The notes beneath the pieces were generated by a model. It was given only the letters and a program-made list of their open reading frames with translations. It searched no databases and had not been told where the DNA came from. From a virus: 23,215 nucleotides of DNA. Within the stretch, counting starts at the first letter, position 1. Every line of letters begins with the position of its first letter. Where the stretch lies: positions 1 through 23,215 of the IMG/VR virus record IMGVR_UViG_3300036651_002509; one strand, 5' to 3'. Positions 1 to 6,008 of this stretch are shown piece by piece. A program made the translations under genes and the position numbers.

Positions 1-1
1 A

Positions 2-262
2 TTAGACACGTTGCTAATCCACCCGCGCGAGGTTTTCAAGCCTGCCATCGTGCTTGGGGCCGCCGCTATCGTTCTTGCACACAATCATCCGAGCGGTGAT
101 CCGAGCCCATCGGAAAGCGACATTAAGGTTACGCGCGATCTGATCCGAGCTGGGCAGTTACTGAAAATCGAAGTGCTGGATCATGTCATCCTCGGGAGCG
201 CGACGCCTGAACGCACCAAGGATTATGCCAGTTTGCGGGAATTGGGATACTTCGCTATATGA
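2..262 (+). CDS. RadC-like JAB/JAMM domain protein, 3' part
   Basis: The frame is open to the left edge, so the N-terminus is missing. A TTG at 11 is only an internal codon. The visible 86 residues are the C-terminal half of a RadC (MPN/JAMM) domain: the family opening LIHPREVFKPAI, then the metal-binding HNHPSGDPSPSESD segment, whose H-x-H...S...D ligands are the JAMM signature, then the closing LDHVILG strand. Family members are predicted zinc metalloproteases or isopeptidases. Despite the name, a direct repair role is not established. RadC-like genes are common on phages and other mobile elements. The stop overlaps the next start by 4 bases. The family call is firm and the function open. 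Confidence 0.9.
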   Translation, partial: LDTLLIHPREVFKPAIVLGAAAIVLAHNHPSGDPSPSESDIKVTRDLIRAGQLLKIEVLDHVILGSATPERTKDYASLRELGYFAI

Positions 263-504
263 TCACTAACCCCATGTGCGACGGGTCCGGGCCGTGCTCG
301 GCTCTGGAAGTGCGGGTCCTGCCCTTGGGCAGCATTCCCGATCACGGCAACCTTATCTTGTGCCGCTATTGCTTTGAGCGGGAACTGGCCTACCGGCGCC
401 TGCGCAATCTCGACCTGGCCAAAGAGTGCGCCTATAAGCTGCCGCTCTGGACTGATTGCGAGGTGTACGGCCAGCCTGAGCATCAAGTGCAACGCCGGGA
501 CTAA
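259..504 (+). CDS. Small Cys-rich phage protein, unknown function
   Basis: An 81-residue protein whose ATG overlaps the RadC stop (ATGA), so it is probably translationally coupled. It has Cys-rich spacing: C-x5-C near residues 7-13 (MCDGSGPC) and a C-x2-C in LCRYCFEREL near residues 35-38. This suggests a small zinc-binding fold. The segment RYCFERELAYRR is typical of short phage hypothetical proteins near recombination and regulatory genes. No catalytic motif is visible. A reverse-strand frame overlaps it but lacks these features. Confidence 0.7.
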   Translation: MITNPMCDGSGPCSALEVRVLPLGSIPDHGNLILCRYCFERELAYRRLRNLDLAKECAYKLPLWTDCEVYGQPEHQVQRRD

Positions 505-521
505 TCAGTAAAACTACGGTC

Positions 522-549
522 TTGACACTTCTCTAAGCTCTGCTAATGT
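522..549 (+). promoter_or_regulatory. Candidate sigma70-type promoter with extended -10
   Basis: A perfect TTGACA at 522-527 is followed after 16 bp by TAATGT at 544-549. A TG dinucleotide one base upstream (541-542) gives an extended -10 arrangement. It lies in the only gap between 504 and 691, just upstream of the folded leader at 586-669. Transcription would start near 556. The -10 itself matches the consensus at only three of six positions, so this is a candidate. Confidence 0.4.
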
Positions 550-585
550 GACTTCGCCAATGCAGTATCAGTCAAACCTAAATCT

Positions 586-669
586 CCCTCGCCTTGGGAA
601 AATTCTTGCGCGTTTCGAGTCGGCAACCAATGCCCGCCGGCGCGCCTGCATTGGCACCCGGGGCGAGGG
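586..669 (+). ncRNA. Folded 5' leader: three-way-junction RNA, class unknown
   Basis: Positions 586-598 pair with 657-669 in an uninterrupted 13-bp helix of eleven Watson-Crick pairs plus U594-G661 and U595-G660. Inside it two further hairpins abut: TTGC 606-609 with GCAA 623-626, and CCAATGC 627-633 with GCATTGG 648-654. Together they form a three-way junction. The G-U pairs exist only if the + strand is transcribed. The element lies between a candidate promoter and the start codon at 691, so it could be a cis-regulatory leader (riboswitch-like or protein-binding) or a small RNA. I do not recognise it as a known riboswitch class. Confidence 0.55.
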
Positions 670-690
670 GTTCAAACGAAAGAAAAGCCA

Positions 691-972
691 ATGCCAAAAC
701 ACACACCGCCCTTTGTAGTTCTTGATCCTTACACTAATCGGAATGTTTACCCGATAGGCCATAAGCGCGCCGATGGCGCCTTTGATATTGTTGGCGAGAT
801 CAACTCGGAAGGGGGCACACCCGATCAGCAACGCGCCCTTGCGGATTACTTCGTTCGCGCTTGCAATTCGCATTACGCGTTGATCAACGCACTCCGCGAA
901 GCGGTACTGAAATTAGATGATGGTTCTGCCGAAGCTGCCGCCCTTGCAATGGCTGAAAGCGAGGTCGCATGA
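691..972 (+). CDS. Phage protein of the RACNSH/ALxxAL type, unknown function
   Basis: A 93-residue protein with no cysteines of note apart from ACNSH. The C-terminal helix DYFVRACNSHYALINALREAV matches the recurring phage pattern in which an (A/R)(A/C)xxH/L-heL-xxAL helix closes a small protein of unknown function. The first ATG after the folded leader is used. It is preceded by an A-rich stretch and only a weak purine motif. The stop overlaps the next start by 4 bases. Family resemblance is from memory of phage genomes, and no function is known. Confidence 0.75.
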   Translation: MPKHTPPFVVLDPYTNRNVYPIGHKRADGAFDIVGEINSEGGTPDQQRALADYFVRACNSHYALINALREAVLKLDDGSAEAAALAMAESEVA

Positions 973-1595
973 ACCCGGCTCTTGCCAAATTCATTCTGGC
1001 CCGGCCATTCGGCTTTATCACCGATGATGACCGCCGGGAGTTACTCGAACTGGACCGCCTTTGCCCTTTGGTTGTGCGCTGCGAATGCTGCCGCTTTATA
1101 TGCGCGGTGCAGGACCTGCCCGTGCTCCTGGGTTATGTGCGCGCCGGCGGTGGGCATTTGCGCGACGTCAGCATTCACCCGGACACAATCAAAGCCGCCC
1201 GGGCGCCGATGCAAGCCACGATCAACGCGATGAAGCCGGCGCCACCGCCGCGGCTGGAAAAATGGGCCGATTGCGCAGCTTGCGGAGATCGCATCGTGCC
1301 AAAGGAAAACTACCCTTTCAGCCTCGCCGGCCAACCCCATACTCAACTTGTGCTTTGTGGCGCCTGCCTGGATTGGGCGCAAGCCGACCTCGCCAACCTG
1401 ACAGCCGATCTTGAAAATACTTCCGAGCTATCGCCGGCGGACTGGTACGTTGTCAAAGGCTGGATACATGACGCAAAAGCCGACCTGAAAGCCCAAGCTG
1501 CCGACCGCCCGCAAGCGCCACCCTTCAACGAATCCGATTGCGGTGGGGCGTTTGACGGCACCCAGGTAACCAGCGACGCCGATCCCGGGTTATAA
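969..1595 (+). CDS. Cys-rich phage protein with two CxxC-type clusters
   Basis: A 208-residue protein starting at an ATGA overlap. It contains a CECC cluster near residues 38-41, then CAACGDR (about 101-107) and LCGACLDW (about 128-135). The last two look like the two halves of one zinc ribbon, C-x2-C...C-x2-C. The C-terminus is Pro/Asp rich and probably disordered. It could be a nucleic-acid-binding accessory protein, but no catalytic residues are evident. A probable terminator follows directly, so this gene likely ends the first transcription unit. Confidence 0.75.
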   Translation: MNPALAKFILARPFGFITDDDRRELLELDRLCPLVVRCECCRFICAVQDLPVLLGYVRAGGGHLRDVSIHPDTIKAARAPMQATINAMKPAPPPRLEKWADCAACGDRIVPKENYPFSLAGQPHTQLVLCGACLDWAQADLANLTADLENTSELSPADWYVVKGWIHDAKADLKAQAADRPQAPPFNESDCGGAFDGTQVTSDADPGL

Positions 1596-1616
1596 AAGCA
1601 CCCCTTCACCCCCCAA

Positions 1617-1657
1617 CCCGCCCTTTGGCCCAAAGCCACTGCGGCGGGCTTTACTTT
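1617..1657 (+). terminator. Probable intrinsic terminator
   Basis: CCCGCC at 1617-1622 pairs with GGCGGG at 1643-1648. An inner hairpin (CTTTG 1623-1627 with CAAAG 1631-1635) sits inside, and CTTTACTTT follows the stem. It is 21 bases after the stop at 1595. The T-run is interrupted, so strength is uncertain. Confidence 0.6.
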
Positions 1658-1692
1658 AACGATACGTTTGGACCACCCGCAGCTTTTAGCCC

Positions 1693-1721
1693 TTGACCCT
1701 TACCACAGCATGGGGGATAAA
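1693..1721 (+). promoter_or_regulatory. Weak candidate promoter before the Pro-rich gene
   Basis: TTGACC at 1693-1698 and GATAAA at 1716-1721 are separated by exactly 17 bp. Transcription would start almost at the ATG at 1729, giving a near-leaderless message. That does not fit with the GGGGG-A purine run at 1712-1717 acting as a ribosome site. Only one reading can be right. Confidence 0.2.
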
Positions 1722-1728
1722 GCCGCTT

Positions 1729-2328
1729 ATGCCTCGCTCGTCCACCACCTGGGACCCGGTCAAGGCCCGGTCCGCATCCATCGCCGGCGTTGAAGCCCGG
1801 CGCCGCAACCGGGCATACCGGCTTGCAAACCCGCCGGCTATCCCGTCCAATAACCCGGTTGCACCCGGTTTGCCACCGGCTGAGCCCCAATCCTTCATTT
1901 CCAAGAGACTCGCCCGCGTGCGCGCGCAACTTGATCGGCTCGATGCCCTGCTCGCCAATGCCACCGAGCCCAAAGCGATCAAAGAGCTGGCCGATGCAAC
2001 CACACGCCTGCAGGCCCAGGAGCAGCAGCTTGCCGGCCGCCCCGGTCCTGGCACACTGAAGCCAGTGGCACCTGGCGCCGCTCGAACACCAGCTTACTCG
2101 CCGGCTGTCCCTCTACCACCGCTGCCTAACGCACCCAATCAATCGAGTAGCTCCGCTCTTCCTACCTTCGGAAGGGATGCTCTATGCATACCAACGCCCC
2201 TGCCGAAGGTAGATAGAACGCCTGCCACACATACCAAGAGTGCGCCCGAGCCTCAGCCTCTCACACCCGGCGCCGATGATAGTGACGAGCAGGACGATCC
2301 CCCCCTCGACTACGGCCCGGCTGAGTAA
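1729..2328 (+). CDS. Pro-rich protein with central coiled coil, unknown function
   Basis: A 199-residue protein. I chose ATG 1729 over the upstream TTG at 1693 because a GGGGGA purine run lies about 12 bases before it. A basic N-terminal segment (residues ~1-30) is followed by a Pro-rich linker. A heptad-like charged helix RLARVRAQLDRLDALL...ELADATTRLQAQEQQL comes next (about residues 50-95), ending in GRPGPGTLKP. The remaining half is Pro/Ala/Ser-rich and acidic at the end, so likely disordered. A helix followed by a G-R-P-x-P-G-S/T turn recurs in phage proteins near packaging genes, but I cannot call it a small terminase subunit. Confidence 0.6.
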   Translation: MPRSSTTWDPVKARSASIAGVEARRRNRAYRLANPPAIPSNNPVAPGLPPAEPQSFISKRLARVRAQLDRLDALLANATEPKAIKELADATTRLQAQEQQLAGRPGPGTLKPVAPGAARTPAYSPAVPLPPLPNAPNQSSSSALPTFGRDALCIPTPLPKVDRTPATHTKSAPEPQPLTPGADDSDEQDDPPLDYGPAE

Positions 2329-2708
2329 GGAATCTCTTTTTGCTCCCGGACCGTCCCGGGCACCCCCCACCCCGGGGGGCCACCGATGCGCGTGGGATTG
2401 TCCAACTGTGGGTTTGATTCGCGGGACAAATTTCCGGTACTTTTTCCTGAGAGGCTGGTAGGGAAGCCAAAGGCATACAGCATGTTTTTGCGTAGGTACA
2501 ACAAGTCCCGGCGAGATTTTTGGGACTACTGCGATTGGCGTACCCTGAAGTTTACCTCAGCCTGGGGTTGGCCTTTAACGTGGCCTGCCGATCGGAGTGC
2601 CGCGATTACTTCACCGGACCACAGATAAGGATTCCCGGAAGGTCCGCGACTTTATTAAGCGCCGTTGGACAAAAGCCGGCGCGCTTCGAATTCCCGTGGT
2701 TACAAGCG
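2329..2708. other. Non-coding gap between converging operons, several hairpins
   Basis: No frame in this 380-base gap has convincing protein character. Two adjacent GC hairpins follow the stop at 2328: CCCGG 2345-2349 with CCGGG 2356-2360, and six C at 2363-2368 with six G at 2374-2379. They could terminate the + operon, though no T-run follows. Further stems are TTGTCC 2398-2403 with GGACAA 2424-2429, AGTCCC 2504-2509 with GGGACT 2522-2527, and AAGCGC 2657-2662 with GCGCTT 2681-2686. They are local and do not nest into a clear architecture. The gap may hold terminators only, or a second structured RNA. Confidence 0.4.
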
Positions 2709-2972
2709 TTATGTAAGGACGGTACACGCATCCCGGCTATCAGGCGGGGATGGGGCTGGCGCGTTCACCGCAGCGCGAGCGGTTTTGGGTCGGTTCTTCG
2801 ACCAGAAATCGTTGGATGCCTGAGCGGCGAGCCAGGCAGCGCGGTCGGGCGAGGTTGGGCGCCGGGACATGTGGACACCCGCCGGGGTGCCTGCAAATTG
2901 CGGTACCGGCGTATCGTAGCGCGCCCGGGCCTTGATGGCCTTGCGGTATTTCCTATGCCATTTGGGGCTCAC
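2709..2972 (-). CDS. Small basic protein, unknown function
   Basis: An 87-residue protein. A TTG at 2996 would make it longer, but GTG at 2972 gives a GTGA overlap with the upstream stop (2969-2971), the pattern used throughout this cluster. The N-terminus is strongly basic (SPKWHRKYRKAIKARARYD), followed by DRAAWLAAQASNDFW and a Pro/Ala-rich tail. The composition suggests nucleic-acid contact, but no family is recognised. It is the last gene of the 3695-to-2709 unit. Confidence 0.5.
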   Translation of the reverse strand: MSPKWHRKYRKAIKARARYDTPVPQFAGTPAGVHMSRRPTSPDRAAWLAAQASNDFWSKNRPKTARAAVNAPAPSPPDSRDACTVLT

Positions 2973-3196
2973 GGCTTGCCCTCCAATCCCTTCCAAAACT
3001 CACCGAAGCCCTGAAATCGTTCAAAATCAAAGGGGCCAGAGTTGGGAAACAGGGTGCCTTTGGAGGCGTTCGCGAAGCGCGGCTCGAGGAAGGAGAGCGG
3101 GTGCGCCGCGGGGTTGGCGCTGTGGCGCTGGTGGTAGAAATTGCGCCAGCGCTCGATGGCGTCGATACTCAGGCCGGGTTGGAAGGTGCTGCTCAT
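2969..3196 (-). CDS. Small protein, unknown function
   Basis: A 75-residue protein. ATG 3196 forms an ATGA overlap with the previous stop and is preferred to ATG 3214. The sequence FQPGLSIDAIERWRNFYHQRH is rich in aromatic and charged residues and looks like a compact helical protein. The C-terminus has an aromatic run (FDFERFQGFGEFWKGLEG). I do not recognise the family. It lies in the middle of a four-gene coupled cluster. Confidence 0.6.
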   Translation of the reverse strand: MSSTFQPGLSIDAIERWRNFYHQRHSANPAAHPLSFLEPRFANASKGTLFPNSGPFDFERFQGFGEFWKGLEGKP

Positions 3197-3462
3197 GCGG
3201 ATCGTGGATTGCATGACGGGCAGCGTGGATACTCGCGCTGTGGAACATCGGCGCCCTTGCTGTAGAAGTCTATTGCCTTACGCACCGAAGCGTGCGCTGC
3301 GTTGTATGCAACATGTTCAAGGAACGCTACTTGTCCATCGGTTAACTCCTTGCATTTGAGCTCAATTTCGAGCTGAAAATCGAGTTCTGGATGTGGAACA
3401 ATGGCGGGTTTTCGAGCCGCTTTTCGTTCGGCCAAAAGGTTGATCATGGCCTGGTCGATCAT
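3193..3462 (-). CDS. Small protein with C-terminal CxxC, unknown function
   Basis: An 89-residue protein whose ATG overlaps the stop of the gene before it (ATGA). It is helical and charged (MIDQAMINLLAERKAARK), with a middle segment ELKCKELTDGQVAFLEHVAYNAAHASVRKAIDFY. A terminal CPSC near residues 82-85 could hold a metal with other residues. No known family was recognised. Composition and coupling support a real gene. Confidence 0.65.
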   Translation of the reverse strand: MIDQAMINLLAERKAARKPAIVPHPELDFQLEIELKCKELTDGQVAFLEHVAYNAAHASVRKAIDFYSKGADVPQREYPRCPSCNPRSA

Positions 3463-3695
3463 GTGCCAGGCGCCGGCGGGTTTACGGTGTCGATTTCGGG
3501 TGCGGGTGCCAATTCCACCTTGGCCAATTGGTAAGCCGCAAAGTATTGAGCCAGAAGGGTTGGCAGCGCCGCCTGGATCTCCTCGACCGATTTGAACACC
3601 GACAGTACGGGCTCATTTACCACCGAGTGCCCGGAATGTTGAGCAAATCCCACTATCCAGCCGTTGCTGGCCTGTTCAATGGTTATATTTATCAT
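3459..3695 (-). CDS. Small protein, first gene of the 3695-2709 cluster
   Basis: A 78-residue protein. The frame stays open upstream to 4511, but ATG 3695 is the likely start. A GGGGA motif lies about 8 bases before it on the minus strand, and protein-like composition begins here. The sequence MINITIEQASNGWIVGFAQ...VFKSVEEIQAALPTLLAQYFAAYQL has a beta strand-turn-strand start followed by an amphipathic helix. This resembles small phage proteins of unknown function (strand-turn "GWIV" then F.S..E.L..L..). The upstream part of the frame lies in the folded region described next. Confidence 0.65.
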   Translation of the reverse strand: MINITIEQASNGWIVGFAQHSGHSVVNEPVLSVFKSVEEIQAALPTLLAQYFAAYQLAKVELAPAPEIDTVNPPAPGT

Positions 3696-3703
3696 AAAGT
3701 AAT

Positions 3704-4508
3704 CCCCGGCAATAGGTTGAGTGCGAACTCTGGGGTATAGAAACGACTTTTGGATTCCTGTTGGCAACTCGACAATGATCGGTTCCGGGGAAAGTAATGG
3801 GGCTTGGCACTTGGCGGTTAGCTTCATCGGGTCCATATCCGGTTTTAACGCTTCGGCCAAAACCGACCGGCAAACGCCCCTTCTTGTGAAGGATCTGGGA
3901 TTCCTTGCTAGCATATAACCCATCTCGCTCCCGATGATATTCGCCGTTGCTGCCAAGCCCCGCGTGTTTTGGGAAATTGGACCCGGCACCGGGGCATGGT
4001 ACCGGGATGGCGCGGGAGAGAAGAAACCCCAAGACCGCGCCAAAAGAGACACCCGACAAAGCCGAGTCACTACGCTATCGGCAAGCCTTGCAGGGTGTGC
4101 CTTGTCGCTGGCCCGGTTAGGGTGCAAGCAGTCGCCTATGAGCCGGCTATCCAGCTTCCCGTCACGCGCACCGGGCCTTACGACGCGACAAGCCGCCGTT
4201 TGTTTGCGCTGGAAAATGTTCCCGGCAGTATCCCTATCGGCGCGGCCCTCAACAGGGGCTCTAGGCTTTTGCATCAGTGGCTTATAAACCTCGCAACCCA
4301 GTCCTTTGGGTGAGCCTGCTCCAACACTACAGCCGGGAACTGTGCGGCATCGGCTCGCGGTCTTGGGAATTACGAAAAGAGCCCCATCACTGTTACGAGC
4401 AGCGATGGGATTGCCAGCAGAGGGGCGACCTCGACTGGCGGTTGTATTTCGGCAGGGAGCCGAAAGGGATTCGGATGATTCCCTGCCACCGCTCTCGTAA
4501 AGCGCTTT
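3704..4508 (+). ncRNA. Large structured non-coding RNA (about 800 nt), class not assigned
   Basis: The gap between minus-strand genes holds complementary segments that nest without conflict. Arm 1: GGGGCTTGGCA 3799-3809 pairs with 3951-3961 (11 bp). Inside it come 3813-3817/3941-3945, then 3824-3831/3930-3937 (8 bp). That encloses hairpins 3840-3865 (cUUCGg tip), 3879-3892 and 3896-3922. Arm 2: 4101-4107/4186-4192 and 4110-4116/4171-4177, beside 4049-4054/4093-4098 enclosing 4061-4065/4078-4082. Then contiguous helices: 4239-4245/4035-4041, hairpin 4246-4257, 4258-4262/4378-4382, 4263-4267/4313-4317, hairpins 4296-4311, 4383-4409, 4413-4439 and 4451-4487. The 7-nt loop 4393-4399 pairs with 4494-4500. 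UUCG and GNRA tips (GCGA 3723-3726) and G-U pairs favour the + strand. Size and phage setting recall GOLLD or ROOL. Boundaries are approximate. Confidence 0.7.
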
Positions 4509-4521
4509 CATGTTTCAGCTT

Positions 4522-4761
4522 TTACACCCGCACCCCGGGGGTGTGGCAAGAATTATTTTTGGATTTTTTTTCATCCATTTGCATCGTCCAGTCGCAGAAC
4601 GATTTACTGGGAGTTGTACCGCGGCCGATTATTCCGGTCTTCGGAAAGCAGTCAGGGCACTTGCAGCAGCATATTCCGGTGCAGGCAAAGGCGATGACCT
4701 CGGTTGAGAAACAGAGCGCACACTTGCACGTCGAACAAATATAGGGTGTGGGATCGTTCAT
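4522..4761 (-). CDS. Small Cys-rich protein, unknown function
   Basis: A 79-residue protein overlapping the methyltransferase stop by 4 bases (ATGA). It has ten cysteines in its first 40 residues, arranged as CSTCKCALC and then CTGICCCKCPDC, which suggests one or two zinc-binding knuckles. The C-terminus is polar and lysine-rich, and its Lys codons account for the T-runs near 4553-4570 on the + strand. No family is recognised. Coupling to a DNA methyltransferase suggests shared expression. Confidence 0.6.
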   Translation of the reverse strand: MNDPTPYICSTCKCALCFSTEVIAFACTGICCCKCPDCFPKTGIIGRGTTPSKSFCDWTMQMDEKKSKNNSCHTPGVRV

Positions 4762-6008
4762 GCTAGGGCGAGGCCGGGAGTGACGTCGGTTCTGCGCTCA
4801 ATCAGCTTGGCGTACTCGCCCGACAGGTCGATCCCGATGCAATGGCGGCCGTGTTCCAGGGCCACTTGGGCCGTGGTGCCGCTACCCAGGAACGGGTCAA
4901 GGACGGTGCAGGGCACGGTTTTGGTTTCGCCGCATTGGCAGGTGGGTTGCCAGCCCATGGTTTTTGCCCCTTGATACGTGTCCCAAACGGCTTGCCCGTG
5001 ACTTCCTTGGTCATTGCCTCGTGCGGCGTCGTCAGCATGGTCGTGCCATGATTTGCCCGTGGTCCCGCCTGTTGGTTCTGACAAAATCCGCTCCCACGGC
5101 GCACCGCACTTTGGGCAGCAACCGCGCGCCGAGGTTCCGGCCAGGATACAGGGCAGCACGAGCGCCTTGGGAAACGTGGCGAAGTGTGCGCCCTTAAACG
5201 GCTCGGTGGCGATGGTCCAGACTGAGCGTTTGTTACGGCTGGAAACGAGACCGCTGCAGGCTTCCTCGAAACCCTTATTGTTTTTGATGCCGCTGCCAAC
5301 TTCCGCCGCCTTGCGCTTTCCATAAGCCAAAAGACCAGCCTTGGTGCGTTGTCGGTGGTCGCCATCAGCGTATGCTTGTGCACCTTTTGACGGGTTCACA
5401 TTGCCCGGTAAGCGAGCGTGCGCACCGCCGTTCACCGGCTCCTTCACCGCCTCAGCGTCGTAGAAGTAGTGCGGGCTTTTGGTGATCAGGAACAGGTATT
5501 CGTGCGATTTGGTTGGCCGGTCGGTCACGCTCTCAGGCATGGGATTGGGCTTGTTCCAAATAATGTCCGAGCGCAGATACCAGCCATCGGCGCGGAGTGC
5601 GAATGCGACGGCCCATGGGATTCCAACCAAGTCCTTTGATTTAAGCGTGCCCCACTCTTTGCGCTCTCGGATGTAAGCACCGGACTCCTTACAGGCTTGG
5701 TTTTTGCCACCGGATGAACCACCCCACTTGCCAACCGATGCGAATGAATCACCGAGATTGATCCAGCAAACGCCATCGTCCCTGAGCACCCGGCGCACTT
5801 CACGGAAGATTAAAACCTCGTGCTCGATGAAAAGCTGCGGTGTGGGCTCAAGACCGTGGCAACCCGTCCAGCCGGTGGGCCATGTCACCGGTGGGAGCTT
5901 GTAGTCGCGCAAACCCCAGTACGGCGGCGAGGTCACGCAGCACTGGACCGACTCATCTGGCAGCCCGGCGAGCATGTCCAGAACGTGGCCTTGGAGGAAG
6001 CGGAACAT
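4758..6008 (-). CDS. Beta-class DNA methyltransferase (N4-cytosine or N6-adenine)
   Basis: A 416-residue SAM-dependent DNA amino-methyltransferase. Catalytic motif IV, TSPPYWGLRDY, is at residues 26-36, and the SAM-binding motif I, DPFLGSGTT, is at about 371-379 near the C-terminus. This order defines the beta class. IIWNKPNPMPESVTDRPTKSHEYLFLITKS (positions ~150-180) is the usual central region. A Cys-rich insert (CCPKCGAPWERI, later CQCG) is typical of phage members. S-P-P-Y leans toward m4C, but the base is not decided by sequence. No restriction endonuclease is nearby, so it is an orphan enzyme that probably masks phage DNA from host restriction. The start (TAATG) touches the stop of the coiled-coil gene. 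Confidence 0.93.
   Translation of the reverse strand: MFRFLQGHVLDMLAGLPDESVQCCVTSPPYWGLRDYKLPPVTWPTGWTGCHGLEPTPQLFIEHEVLIFREVRRVLRDDGVCWINLGDSFASVGKWGGSSGGKNQACKESGAYIRERKEWGTLKSKDLVGIPWAVAFALRADGWYLRSDIIWNKPNPMPESVTDRPTKSHEYLFLITKSPHYFYDAEAVKEPVNGGAHARLPGNVNPSKGAQAYADGDHRQRTKAGLLAYGKRKAAEVGSGIKNNKGFEEACSGLVSSRNKRSVWTIATEPFKGAHFATFPKALVLPCILAGTSARGCCPKCGAPWERILSEPTGGTTGKSWHDHADDAARGNDQGSHGQAVWDTYQGAKTMGWQPTCQCGETKTVPCTVLDPFLGSGTTAQVALEHGRHCIGIDLSGEYAKLIERRTDVTPGLALA

Noticed and set aside
2398-2429. Possible tRNA T-arm (GGTTTGATTC) near 2411
   Set aside because: No 7-bp acceptor stem, D-arm or anticodon arm could be built around it. Only a plain 6-bp hairpin is supported.
2386-3014. Plus-strand frames in the convergent gap and across the minus cluster
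   Set aside because: They change composition midway, lack ribosome sites and run antisense to the coupled minus-strand genes.
3696-4511. Minus-strand N-terminal extension of the gene at 3459-3695
   Set aside because: The composition is Arg/Ser/Cys/Pro-heavy and not protein-like, there is a purine ribosome-site candidate before ATG 3695, and the region folds as RNA. It is kept as a competing idea in the findings.
4524-4570. Plus-strand terminator: ACACCC 4524-4529 with GGGTGT 4539-4544, then T-rich sequence
   Set aside because: The T-runs begin 8 or more bases after the stem and are explained by Lys codons of the minus-strand Cys-rich gene. It remains a possible 3' end for the structured RNA.
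3934-4744. Several + strand reading frames over the folded region (for example 3934-4287, 4277-4744)
   Set aside because: They overlap in different frames, have no ribosome site and no recognisable protein character, and the last one runs antisense through the Cys-rich gene.
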